From Thalassolituus oleivorans MIL-1 (lineage in GTDB: Bacteria > Pseudomonadota > Gammaproteobacteria > Pseudomonadales > Oceanobacteraceae): DNA of 64,000 nt. This document shows positions 37,611 to 47,111 of the stretch, piece by piece (position 1 is the stretch's first letter; each line of letters opens with the position of its first letter). The position numbers were made by a program, and so were the translations under genes. Below the pieces are notes generated by a model. The model worked only from the letters and a program-made list of their open reading frames with translations, made no database searches and was not told the origin of the DNA. The stretch lies in the NCBI RefSeq assembly GCF_000355675.1, contig NC_020888.1, positions 248,001-312,000 of the forward strand, written 5' to 3'.

Positions 37611-38504
37611 ATGAATCAGCCGTTACGCACGATAGGTTTGAGCACTGTCCCTGAACTGGATGATCATCAGTTCGTTCGCTGGCAAGCATTGCTAGAAGAG
37701 CGAACTGGTATGTGCATGCCAATTCAGCGCCGTTCATTTTTGCAGACTAGCCTTGGTTTACGCATGCTCGAAGTCGGTTGTCGAGATTACGATGCGTACT
37801 ATCAGATGCTGCTTGATGGTCCTGCGGGCGTCATGGAATGGAGTGTGTTGGTTGACCGTTTAACGGTACAAGAAACACGCTTCTTTCGTGATCCAGATGC
37901 TCTTGCTTTGGTTGAAGAGTACTTACAAACTCATGCACCTGGTTTGCAGCAATCGGGTCAGACCGTGGGGTTGTGGAGTGTTGGCTGTTCTTCTGGGGAA
38001 GAGGCTTACAGTTTGTCGATGCTAGCTGAGCGTTTATTAGAACCTTTTGGTGGGCGTTATGCGGTTACCGGCACGGATATCTCAACCATTGTTCTGCGGA
38101 AAGCGCGAGCTGGCGTTTATTCGATTCGTGCGTTAGAGCGGATACCAGAACTGTACCGCGATCATGTGATTGCAGGTCAAAATGCGAAAAAATTTCAGAT
38201 CGCTGAACGGTTGCGAGAACGCTGCTGTTTCAGTCAGGTCAATATTCTTAATCTCAAGAGCTGTCCGCTGCAATCTCAGCACATTATCTACTGTCAAAAC
38301 GTGCTGATTTACTTTCGTCGCTGGCGGCGGCGTGAAATTCTTGACGCGCTGGCTCAGCGCCTTGCTCCCGGTGGCTTATTGGTCATCGGTCTGGGGGAAA
38401 TGGTGGACTGGCAACATCCGTTATTAGAACAGGTACATAGCAGCCGAGTATCGGCCTTTGTACGCAAGCAATCGAACTCGTCATGGGAGAGCGCAAGGCG
38501 ATGA
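37611..38504 (+). CDS. pilK: Chemotaxis methyltransferase PilK (CheR family)
   Basis: A 297-residue CheR enzyme that methylates glutamates of PilJ with SAM. The SAM site is LWSVGCSSGEEAYSLSML, followed by VTGTDISTIVLRKARAGVYS and IIYCQNVLIYFR. The N-terminal helical domain (1-90) carries RTGMCMPIQRRSFLQTSLGLRM. It starts 27 bases after pilJ, and its stop overlaps the chpA start by four bases. Confidence 0.96.
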   Translation: MNQPLRTIGLSTVPELDDHQFVRWQALLEERTGMCMPIQRRSFLQTSLGLRMLEVGCRDYDAYYQMLLDGPAGVMEWSVLVDRLTVQETRFFRDPDALALVEEYLQTHAPGLQQSGQTVGLWSVGCSSGEEAYSLSMLAERLLEPFGGRYAVTGTDISTIVLRKARAGVYSIRALERIPELYRDHVIAGQNAKKFQIAERLRERCCFSQVNILNLKSCPLQSQHIIYCQNVLIYFRRWRRREILDALAQRLAPGGLLVIGLGEMVDWQHPLLEQVHSSRVSAFVRKQSNSSWESARR

Positions 38505-41500
38505 GTCAGGACTACATCGCCCTGGAATGGGTAAAAGGGGAAATCAAAGAAACTCTGCAGCAGGCGCAGCAAGCGTTAGAACTGTATGTAGAGCAGCCCC
38601 AAGACAAGAGTCGTTTGAATTTCTGTCTGAGCTACTTGCACCAAGTGCACGGTACGCTACAGATGGTCGAATTCTATGGCGCTGCACTGCTGGCCGAAGA
38701 AATGGAAGCGGTAGCAAGTGATTTGGCCTCCGGTTCACTCAGTCATGAGCAAGACGGCTTAGAAGTGCTGATGCAGGCTATTATCCAGCTGCCGCACTAC
38801 CTTGAGCACGTTAAGGTTGGTCGACGTGACTTACCGGTTGTTTTGTTACCAATTTTGAATGAACTGCGATCCACTCGCGGCGAAAACTTCCTGTCTGAAA
38901 CCTCGTTGTTCACGCCGGTTATTGCTCATAACCCTACCTTGTCGGCTGAGCAGTTAGCCGCATTTGAGGCTGGCAATTTTTCGCAATGGCTACGTAAAAC
39001 TCGCCAAATGATGCAGGCTGCAACGTTGCAGCTGTTGCAAAATCGCGAACCCGATCTCGCTCGCCATTATCTGAACAAGTTATTTGCACGTTTGAATAAA
39101 GCGCTAGGCGGAACTCCGCAAGGCGTTATTTGGTTACCTGCTTTGGCGTTTAGCGAATGGTTAATGCGTCAGGATAATTTGCCAAAGAGTGCGAAAGTTC
39201 TGTTACGCCAGCTAGACCAAGTATTAAAACAAGCCGTTGATGAAGGGGCGCCTGCGCTCAATCGACCACCGGCTGACGATCTCTTAAAGAATTTATTATT
39301 TTATGTGGCGCGTACCGATACTCGCGGCGATGCTATTCGCTTGGTGCAGAAGCGTTTTGAATTGCATGACTCTTTGCCAACGGAAGACGAATTACAGCAT
39401 GAGCGCGATGCCTTCTCTGGCCCTGGGTCGGATGCGATTGGTAGCGCGCTTACCGCATTAATTGATGAAATCAATGCCATCAAAGAACGTTTAGATTTAT
39501 TGGTGCGCGGCTCACAAGAGCGAGTACCAGTGCTTAACGATGTGCGTGTGAGCATTAAGCAAATTGCTGACACTATGGGCATGCTTGGTTTGGGCATGCC
39601 GCGTAAGGTGATGCAGGAACAAGAACAAGCCGTCGTAGCCTTACTTGAAAACGGCGACGCGAGTGATGACGCTCTGTTGGATGTTGCTGGAGCCTTGCTG
39701 TATGTCGAAGCAACATTGAGCGGTATGCAGCGTGCGGGCGACTTGAATAGCACGCCAAGCGACAGCGCTATGTCGGATGCGCAAAAAGCCGTCCTGCGCG
39801 AAGCCCGCAATGTTATTGAACAGATTAAGGATGCGATCGTGTCCTTTATTGCGCATCAGTGGTCGCCAGCAGAATTGTCGGTAGTGCCGAGCTTGCTGCA
39901 TAGCACTGAAGGTTCAATCAATATGATACCGCTGCCGCGCATTGCAGCGGTGTTGGCGGAGTTAGCTACGTTTGTAGAACAAGCGCTGCTAGTTGATTCG
40001 CCGAAACAAGATTGGCAGCTGATGGATTTGCTCGCCGAAGTATTGAGCGGCACCGAATACTATCTTGAACGTTATGCCGATGTTGCTGAAGGCACCGACG
40101 ATGAATTGCTAACTCGCGTTGAAAACACGTTGGGTCATTTGATGTTGTCAGCCGATTTAGTTCGTGACGGCGATTCGACTGAAGATGCCGGTAGTGAATT
40201 GTTAAATGACGTTTTCACAGGCTCTAATGGCGACGATGGCAGCGTTGAGGTTACTTCATTTAACGATGCATTGGATGCCGAAGACGATGCGGAAAATGAT
40301 AATGATGCGTTTAGTTTAGATGCTGACAATGATGAAGAAAACATCGAGCTAGAAGCTCTAGTACCTCTATTAGATCTACCAGAGCTGACAGATGGCGCTG
40401 AATCTGATGAGAACGTGCCGGTATTAAAGTCGCAAGGATCGTTATCAGAAGATCGAGAAGACGATGATGATTTAATCGATGAAGAGATTATCGAAGTCTT
40501 TTTGGAAGAAGCCGAAGAGGTTATCGAAACCTTAAATGAAAGTTGGCCTGCTTTCCGCGCTCACAATGATGATCAAGAAGCACTAAGTACGGTACGTCGC
40601 GCTTTTCATACCCTAAAGGGTAGTGGTCGTATGGTTCACGCGATGGATATTGGCGAGTTGTCTTGGTCGATTGAAAATATGTTCAATCGTGTATTGGACG
40701 AAACGATCGAAATATCCGCTCCGCTGTTAGCCTTGGTTGATCATGTCATTACTTTGCTTCCAGGATTGGTTGAAGATTTCCGTTTGCAGCAAGCGCCATC
40801 GGTCGATCCACAGCCTTTGATGGATTACGCTTTTGCAATCGCAAAAGGCGAAGTGGTTGGTGAATTACCAATTACTGGTGTTAATGCTGAAGCGGAAGAT
40901 GATAGTGACGATGATGAATTCGAAGAGCTGGAGGTTGATACAACTGTTCGTGAGTTAGATGAAGATGATTTAGCGCTTATCGATATCTTTATTGCCGAAG
41001 CAGAAGTTCATCTAGCGACGGTAAATGCCTTTATTCGTGACTCGTGGGATAACGATTTTTTAAATCCTATCAGCGATGATCTCCAGCGTGCTCTTCATAC
41101 CTTGAAGGGCAGTGCGCACATGGCGGGCTTAACCGCGTTTGCGGATATTGCGTCGCCAATGGAGCGTTTGGTTAAAGAATTGCGCGCCTATCAAGCGAAG
41201 AACTGCACCGCATTGATTGATGTTTTAGAGCAAGGTGAAGCAGTTTTACGCAGTGTATTAACCCCTGAGCAGTTAGCAACTTTAACCAGCATTGATGGCT
41301 CGAAAAAGCTGCAGAAGCATTTGCGTAAGTTAGAGCAAACCTTGCTTAAGCCACTGCAAGACGAACAAAATCCACAGGCCCCAAATCCTGAAGCGATTGC
41401 GCGTTTCTTATCCGGTGGTATGGATTCGTTATTAGAAGCAGAAGATTTGTTGCAGCGTTGGCAGATTACAGCTGATGCTTCGATATTATCGGCCATGATT

Positions 41501-44500
41501 GATGATTTAGGTTCTGTAGCGCAAGGTGCTCAAGAAGCTGAATTGCCTATGGTTCAAGCCCTAACCGAAGGCTTAGAAGAGTTTTACATTAATATTCGTG
41601 AGCAAGATGTTCCGCCGTCTGAAGAGCTGATTGATTTTGCGACTAATGCTCATGAAGAATTGTTGGGCATGATGGACTGTTTGGCTGCTGGCCAAGATAT
41701 TCCAGCGGCAACAGAAACTCTGAGTCGCTTACATGAATGGCCATTAAATGTCATCACGACGCCTTCGTTTGTTCCATCTAACAACTTTGAGTTCGACGAG
41801 AGCGATGCCGAAACAGAATCTGACGCAGTAATCGAAGCGTTACCCGTCGACGATGCTATTGACTCATTAGAAGATGAGATTGCAGCAGTTGAATCTGAAT
41901 CGGCAGAAGTTGAATGGCTCCCTGAAGTCACTAGTTCGGAAGAACAGATTGATCGCGAAGAAGAGGAAGATGACCTTATTCTCGACATCTTCTTGGAAGA
42001 AGCCGATGAGATATTAGAAACCATAGAGTCTGTTTTACAGAATTGGCAGCAGTCGCCTGATAACTTGTTACCTGTCGCGCAGTTGCAGCGTGAATTGCAT
42101 ACCATGAAAGGTGGCGCGCGCATGGCGGAGCTGCCAGAAATTGCGGCTCTGTGTCATGAATTGGAAACATTGTACGAGCGCTTGAACGACGGCGTTCTTG
42201 AACGTGACGAAGCGACATTCCCATTATTGCAGCGTGCTCACGATACTCTTGCTGAGCAGTTGCAAGCAGTGCGTCGTGGGGATTTACCCGATGATGCAGC
42301 GGCATTGATCGCCGAAATTCATAGCTATTTGACGGTACCTACGCCGGAAGCTTTTGCAGAGTATGTACCTCAATCGATGGCGAAAGACGCAGTGCATTCG
42401 GAATCTGCAGATGACGCCGACCGTGAAATTCTTGAAATTTTCTTAGAAGAAGCGGGTGAACTGCAAGAAGCGCTCGATCGCGCTTTGCATCATTGGGAGC
42501 AAGAACCGGATTCCCGTGCGGGAGCCGATGAAGCTCAACGTGTACTTCACACTCTCAAAGGTGGTGCGCGTCTATCTGGATTAAAGGATATTGGCGATCT
42601 AGCGCATGATTTCGAGTCCGATATTCAGAAGGCGTTAGACCGCAACGCCCGTTGTGATGACGCTTTCTTTAAACATGCTTACCAGCGTCATGACGCCATT
42701 GTGGTGCGCATTGAAGCCTTGGCAGCCTTGTTGAATGGCGAAGGTGTACTTGCTCATGACTCGGGTGATCGTTTAATTGAAGTTGCTGACGAAATACCAG
42801 TAGCTGAAGTGGATGATGCGTCGGACGATATGGTTGATACCCCAACTGTCGCTGGTGACGTTGAAACCAGCGAGCAGTCTTTGGTACCGCTGGTTGAAAG
42901 TAAGCCTTCCAATGTATTGCCATTACGTCGTGAGCAACCAAAAGCACCCGCCCAAGCGGTTGCTAGTCCTGCAAGCAGCCAACGCAAAGCACCAACTGAA
43001 TTAGTTAAAGTCTCCGCAGATTTACTTGATAACTTGGTTAACCTTGCCGGTGAAACAGCAATTGGTCGTGGACGTTTAGAACAGCAAGTTAGCGACTTCT
43101 CCCATACGCTTGGCGATATGGATATGACGTTGGAGCGTTTACGCGATCAGTTACGTCGTCTTGATCAAGAAACCGAAGCGCAAGTGCTATTCCGTCAAGA
43201 GCGCCAAGGGCCGAACTATGATGATTTCGATCCGTTAGAAATGGACCGCTACTCGTCGATGCAGCAGTTGTCGCGAGCGTTAATGGAATCGGCGTCGGAT
43301 TTGATCGATTTGAAAGACACGCTCACGCATAAAACCCGTGATGCAGAAACTTTATTGCTGCAACAGAGCCGTGTGAATACCGAGCTGCAAGAAGGCTTGA
43401 TGAAAACACGCATGGTTCCGTTCCAGCGTTTGGTGCCACGTTTGCGTCGTATCGTGCGTCAGGTAAGCCTAGAGCTGAACAAGCAAGTTGATTTGCGTGT
43501 TTACAACGCTGAAGGTGAAATGGACCGTACTATTCTTGAACGCATGATCTCGCCGTTAGAACATATGGTTCGTAACGCCGTCGATCATGGTATTGAGCAC
43601 ACAGAACAGCGCCTTCAATCCGGTAAAGATGCCCAAGGTAGCATTGAACTCGACATTCGCCGCGATGGCGGTGATGTCGTTCTTACCATGCGTGATGACG
43701 GTAAGGGTATCAACTTAGAAGCCGTTCGTCGTAAAGCTATTGAACGTGGAATGACCACGCCAGATGCCCGTTTGACCGAAGAAGAAGTGATGCAATTTAT
43801 TTTGCAGCCAGGCTTCTCCACGGCAGAAGTCGTGACTCAGATTTCTGGTCGCGGTGTTGGTATGGACGTCGTTAGCAGCGAAATCAAACAAATGGGTGGT
43901 AGCGTTGAAATTCGCTCTAATCCAGGTGTTGGCACTGAGTTCGAAGTTCGCCTGCCATTTACCGTATCGGTAAACCGCGCCTTGATGGTTCGTGTTGGTG
44001 ATGATCTATATGCCGTACCGTTGAATAACATCCAAGGTATCGTCCGCGCTTCCGTGGCAGAGCTGCAAAGCTTGTACGAACAGCCTGTTAGCGAGCGCCG
44101 TTTTGAATACGCTGGCAACGACTATCGTTTGGATTACTTGGGTGCGATGCTTGATGTCGAAGCGCAACCAAAAGTAACGGCTCAGCATTTACCGTTACCA
44201 CTGTTGTTAATTCGCGGTTCAGTGCCTTTTGCCTTGCAAGTGGATTCACTGCTGGGTTCGCGTGAAATTGTTGTAAAGAGCTTAGGTCCGCAATTCGCTA
44301 GCGTGATGGGTATTTCGGGCGGCACAATTCTTGGGGATGGTAGCGTTGTTATCATTCTTGATTTGCCGGCCATGATTCGTACTCAATCAAGTTTGGAATA
44401 TCAACGCGCTAAAGCACTCGATATGCAAGAAGCTGAACGTCGTCACGAACAAGAGCGTCGTTTACCACGTGTGTTGGTTGTCGATGACTCGGTGACTGTG

Positions 44501-44836
44501 CGTAAGGTAACGACTCGCTTACTTGAACGTCATGGCATGGAAGTGTTCACTGCTAAAGACGGTGTTCATGCCATGGAGACATTGCAAGATCATCGTCCAG
44601 ACGTGATGTTGCTGGATATCGAGATGCCGCGTATGGATGGTTTCGAGGTTGCGTCTCTCGTACGCCATGATGCTCGATTAAAAGATATCCCTATCATTAT
44701 GATTACCTCTCGTACCGGTGATAAGCACCGTGAACGGGCCATGAGTATTGGTGTGAACGAATATCTAGGTAAGCCGTTCCAAGAAGACCGTTTGTTAGAG
44801 TGCATTAATTCATTCTTGGGGAACGAGGACGCTTAA
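38501..44836 (+). CDS. chpA: Hybrid histidine kinase/response regulator ChpA
   Basis: A 2111-residue CheA-type kinase. The N-terminal 560 residues resemble FimL/ChpA with two atypical His sites (H50 in YLHQVHGTLQM, H467 in SLLHSTEGSIN). Four canonical HPt domains follow, with phosphorylatable His at about 703 (FHTLKGSGRM), 866 (LHTLKGSAHM), 1200 (LHTMKGGARM) and 1350 (LHTLKGGARL). Next come the dimer domain (~1500), ATPase (N box EHMVRNAVDHGIEH near 1687, G box GRGVGMDVV), a CheW domain and a receiver with D2039. The P. aeruginosa protein is longer with more phosphotransfer sites. The ATG at 38501 overlaps the pilK stop. Confidence 0.97.
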   Translation: MSQDYIALEWVKGEIKETLQQAQQALELYVEQPQDKSRLNFCLSYLHQVHGTLQMVEFYGAALLAEEMEAVASDLASGSLSHEQDGLEVLMQAIIQLPHYLEHVKVGRRDLPVVLLPILNELRSTRGENFLSETSLFTPVIAHNPTLSAEQLAAFEAGNFSQWLRKTRQMMQAATLQLLQNREPDLARHYLNKLFARLNKALGGTPQGVIWLPALAFSEWLMRQDNLPKSAKVLLRQLDQVLKQAVDEGAPALNRPPADDLLKNLLFYVARTDTRGDAIRLVQKRFELHDSLPTEDELQHERDAFSGPGSDAIGSALTALIDEINAIKERLDLLVRGSQERVPVLNDVRVSIKQIADTMGMLGLGMPRKVMQEQEQAVVALLENGDASDDALLDVAGALLYVEATLSGMQRAGDLNSTPSDSAMSDAQKAVLREARNVIEQIKDAIVSFIAHQWSPAELSVVPSLLHSTEGSINMIPLPRIAAVLAELATFVEQALLVDSPKQDWQLMDLLAEVLSGTEYYLERYADVAEGTDDELLTRVENTLGHLMLSADLVRDGDSTEDAGSELLNDVFTGSNGDDGSVEVTSFNDALDAEDDAENDNDAFSLDADNDEENIELEALVPLLDLPELTDGAESDENVPVLKSQGSLSEDREDDDDLIDEEIIEVFLEEAEEVIETLNESWPAFRAHNDDQEALSTVRRAFHTLKGSGRMVHAMDIGELSWSIENMFNRVLDETIEISAPLLALVDHVITLLPGLVEDFRLQQAPSVDPQPLMDYAFAIAKGEVVGELPITGVNAEAEDDSDDDEFEELEVDTTVRELDEDDLALIDIFIAEAEVHLATVNAFIRDSWDNDFLNPISDDLQRALHTLKGSAHMAGLTAFADIASPMERLVKELRAYQAKNCTALIDVLEQGEAVLRSVLTPEQLATLTSIDGSKKLQKHLRKLEQTLLKPLQDEQNPQAPNPEAIARFLSGGMDSLLEAEDLLQRWQITADASILSAMIDDLGSVAQGAQEAELPMVQALTEGLEEFYINIREQDVPPSEELIDFATNAHEELLGMMDCLAAGQDIPAATETLSRLHEWPLNVITTPSFVPSNNFEFDESDAETESDAVIEALPVDDAIDSLEDEIAAVESESAEVEWLPEVTSSEEQIDREEEEDDLILDIFLEEADEILETIESVLQNWQQSPDNLLPVAQLQRELHTMKGGARMAELPEIAALCHELETLYERLNDGVLERDEATFPLLQRAHDTLAEQLQAVRRGDLPDDAAALIAEIHSYLTVPTPEAFAEYVPQSMAKDAVHSESADDADREILEIFLEEAGELQEALDRALHHWEQEPDSRAGADEAQRVLHTLKGGARLSGLKDIGDLAHDFESDIQKALDRNARCDDAFFKHAYQRHDAIVVRIEALAALLNGEGVLAHDSGDRLIEVADEIPVAEVDDASDDMVDTPTVAGDVETSEQSLVPLVESKPSNVLPLRREQPKAPAQAVASPASSQRKAPTELVKVSADLLDNLVNLAGETAIGRGRLEQQVSDFSHTLGDMDMTLERLRDQLRRLDQETEAQVLFRQERQGPNYDDFDPLEMDRYSSMQQLSRALMESASDLIDLKDTLTHKTRDAETLLLQQSRVNTELQEGLMKTRMVPFQRLVPRLRRIVRQVSLELNKQVDLRVYNAEGEMDRTILERMISPLEHMVRNAVDHGIEHTEQRLQSGKDAQGSIELDIRRDGGDVVLTMRDDGKGINLEAVRRKAIERGMTTPDARLTEEEVMQFILQPGFSTAEVVTQISGRGVGMDVVSSEIKQMGGSVEIRSNPGVGTEFEVRLPFTVSVNRALMVRVGDDLYAVPLNNIQGIVRASVAELQSLYEQPVSERRFEYAGNDYRLDYLGAMLDVEAQPKVTAQHLPLPLLLIRGSVPFALQVDSLLGSREIVVKSLGPQFASVMGISGGTILGDGSVVIILDLPAMIRTQSSLEYQRAKALDMQEAERRHEQERRLPRVLVVDDSVTVRKVTTRLLERHGMEVFTAKDGVHAMETLQDHRPDVMLLDIEMPRMDGFEVASLVRHDARLKDIPIIMITSRTGDKHRERAMSIGVNEYLGKPFQEDRLLECINSFLGNEDA

Positions 44837-45937
44837 ATGTCATTATCGCGGGTTGCCATAATAGCCGATGACCGGCTGCAGCAGCACCTGCTTAACGACA
44901 CGCTGGTGCGATTGGGTTTTCAGGTAGTATTCAACCTGCAGCCTGATCGTATCGGTGATTTACAGCTGCATACGGTAGAAACTGATGTGTGGTTAGTTGA
45001 TATATATGAAGACGGTGATTCACTTGATTGGCTCGAACATCTCTTAGATGGTCATGTCCCTGTGTTAATTGGAATGGAGCGGGCGCCGCAAAAAAGCTGT
45101 CCGACCTTTCTGCGCTGGGAAAAGCGACTGCTCTGCAAGCTGCGTGAACTTACACACGCTCCAGCGTTGGGTGCAAGTGCCGATGATATCTTGATGGATC
45201 GAGCGCCAGCAAAAGACATAAACAACATTAATTCTGCATTACCAGCGATCCCTCTGCCAGATGTACTAGCCCGCACAGACGTGCAGGAACCTTTGCAAAT
45301 ATGGGTTTTGGGTGCATCACTTGGTGGTCCTGAGGCAGTGAAGCAATTTTTAGATGCTTTGCCTAGTGGACTGCCGATTGCATTTGTTTATGCTCAGCAT
45401 ATTGATCCACGCTTTGAACATGCACTGTGTTCAGCCGTCGGTCGTCATGGGCAGTACAACGTACGTAACTTTGAGAACGGCCTGCAATTGCAGATTGGTG
45501 ATGTCCTTGTCGCACCCATAGAAGACGAATTTCAAGTATTAGCATCTGGCGTATGTCAGACACTAGGTAAAGCTTGGCCAGGCCCTTATGGTCCGTCTAT
45601 CGATCAGGTACTGATTAACCTCCATGCACATTATCAGCACAGATTTAATTGTATTTTATTTAGCGGAATGGGCAGTGACGGTTCTGAAGCGATATTGGGT
45701 TTAAGTGATTGTGAAAACATTTGGGTGCAGACCCCAGAAAATTGTGCCAGTGGCTCCATGCCTGAAAGTGCAATAGGCACCGGACGAGTGACATTTATAG
45801 GAACGCCTTACCAACTTGCATTGCAGTTAGTTCAGAGCGTAAAACAACATTGGGTAGAAACTCATGACACAAGTCGTAACAACCACAGTGGAAAAGAACA
45901 TCCAAGTAGACTGCCTACTGGTTCCACTCAAAGATAA
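44837..45937 (+). CDS. chpB: Chemotaxis methylesterase ChpB (CheB family)
   Basis: A 366-residue protein. The N-terminal receiver-like half (1-120) is degenerate but keeps ADD and WLVDI. The C-terminal methylesterase domain has the nucleophile Ser in LGASLGGPEAV, the His in VYAQHIDPRFEH, and the Asp in LFSGMGSDGSEAI. It removes methyl groups added by PilK from PilJ. It starts directly after the chpA stop, and its last 74 bases overlap chpC in another frame. Confidence 0.93.
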   Translation: MSLSRVAIIADDRLQQHLLNDTLVRLGFQVVFNLQPDRIGDLQLHTVETDVWLVDIYEDGDSLDWLEHLLDGHVPVLIGMERAPQKSCPTFLRWEKRLLCKLRELTHAPALGASADDILMDRAPAKDINNINSALPAIPLPDVLARTDVQEPLQIWVLGASLGGPEAVKQFLDALPSGLPIAFVYAQHIDPRFEHALCSAVGRHGQYNVRNFENGLQLQIGDVLVAPIEDEFQVLASGVCQTLGKAWPGPYGPSIDQVLINLHAHYQHRFNCILFSGMGSDGSEAILGLSDCENIWVQTPENCASGSMPESAIGTGRVTFIGTPYQLALQLVQSVKQHWVETHDTSRNNHSGKEHPSRLPTGSTQR

Positions 45938-46340
45938 ACACTTACTGCTACCGAATGTCAGCGTTGCGGAAGTTATTCCGTTCTCACATTTGCTAACGAC
46001 CAACTCAAGCGCTGACTGGATGCTAGGGCGAATAGATTGGCGCGGCACTCTAGTGCCGGCGATTTGTTATGAAATGCTTAATAATCACAGTGCTCCAGCC
46101 CCCAACCCAAATGCTCGTTTTATTATCGTTAATGGTGTTGGCGCAAATGCCGATATGCCATTTTACGCTATCCTTGTGCAAGGTATCCCGAAGCTGATGC
46201 ACGTTCATAAAGACGAAATTCAGCAAGTCGATGCGATGAATATGGGGGAGTTTGACGGAATGGCGGTTACTGTGGATGGTGACAATGCTATGATTCCCGA
46301 CCTTGAGAGGGTTGAAGTAGAATTACTTGTTAATATTTGA
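45864..46340 (+). CDS. chpC: CheW-like adaptor ChpC
   Basis: A 158-residue CheW-type adaptor, the second in the Pil-Chp system, thought to link additional receptors to ChpA. Seen are CLLVPLKDKHLLLPNVSVAEVI, WMLGRIDWRGTLVPAICYE and a C-terminal LERVEVELL. It starts within the end of chpB. The operon ends after it at a bidirectional terminator. Confidence 0.93.
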   Translation: MTQVVTTTVEKNIQVDCLLVPLKDKHLLLPNVSVAEVIPFSHLLTTNSSADWMLGRIDWRGTLVPAICYEMLNNHSAPAPNPNARFIIVNGVGANADMPFYAILVQGIPKLMHVHKDEIQQVDAMNMGEFDGMAVTVDGDNAMIPDLERVEVELLVNI

Positions 46341-46352
46341 ATGTTATAAATG

Positions 46353-46383
46353 TAAAGCCCTTTAAATCTTAAAGGGCTTATTT
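46353..46383. terminator. Bidirectional terminator between chpC and the polysaccharide island
   Basis: AAAGCCCTTTAA and TTAAAGGGCTT form a stem with a short loop. T-rich sequence follows on both strands, so the hairpin can end the pil-chp operon and the convergent nucleotidyltransferase gene. Confidence 0.85.
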
Positions 46384-47111
46384 TAATTCGATTTCAGAAA
46401 TTCTGTATATTCATCTGGTGTTCCACTAAAGATGATGTCATCTTTATTTACTAGATCATAAGCAATATTTAGATTGTCGTTAATTAGATAATTATACATG
46501 GGTGCTATATATAACTCTCCTTTTGCTAGCCCTTTCTCTCCATTGGACTCCATTATTTTAAAATATTTAATGTACAGGTCTGCTGATTTAAAAAAATAAA
46601 GGCCGTTCGAGCATAAATCTGAAATTGGATTTTTTTCTGCAGTTTCTATAACTTTTCCGGGGTTCTCAGGATCTTCTTTCGCGAATGACCAGTTGTCGCC
46701 ACTACCCTTGAATACCTCTAAGTACCCATCAATACTATCTATAAATTTCGGATATGAAAAGTTCAGACGAATTGTATCAATATTGAAAATTGTAATTGAA
46801 CAAGATTTGCTAAACGTAGATCTTTCTAACCCGAGATATACTGTTTCTGCTTGACCGCGCGTCTCATTATTTAAAGTTACAATTTGGTAGTCTAAAATCC
46901 CTAGTTTTTTGCATTCGGCATCGACGAAATTTTTGGTATCATAAACCTCACGAACAATGAATAGAAAGCTTTCCGATAGAAAGTATTTTTTAAAACTGCC
47001 TACGCAATGAGAAAATAATGATGCTCCATGCGCATCTAACATATATTTAGGAATGGTATACCCAGCTTTAAAAAAACGACTGCTCATACCTGCCATTGGG
47101 ATTACGATCAC
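46383..47111 (-). CDS. Nucleotidyltransferase, NTP_transferase family (capsule/LPS)
   Basis: A 242-residue nucleotidyltransferase with the activation loop MAGMSSRFFKAGYTIPKYML and the NTP-binding ETRGQAETVYLGL. Metal-binding ITIFNIDTIR replaces the usual DxD-like site. Enzymes of this kind activate a sugar or small alcohol phosphate as a nucleotide conjugate. The start overlaps the stop of the preceding kinase-fusion gene by four bases, so both belong to one pathway. The substrate is unknown. Confidence 0.8.
   Translation of the reverse strand: MIVIPMAGMSSRFFKAGYTIPKYMLDAHGASLFSHCVGSFKKYFLSESFLFIVREVYDTKNFVDAECKKLGILDYQIVTLNNETRGQAETVYLGLERSTFSKSCSITIFNIDTIRLNFSYPKFIDSIDGYLEVFKGSGDNWSFAKEDPENPGKVIETAEKNPISDLCSNGLYFFKSADLYIKYFKIMESNGEKGLAKGELYIAPMYNYLINDNLNIAYDLVNKDDIIFSGTPDEYTEFLKSN

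Noticed and set aside
39301-39810. Minus-strand frame of 169 codons inside chpA
   Set aside because: It lies wholly within a confident gene and has no start context or family match.
41650-42123. Ser-rich minus-strand frame inside chpA
   Set aside because: It is the complement of the Asp/Glu-rich chpA linkers; the composition is explained by that strand.
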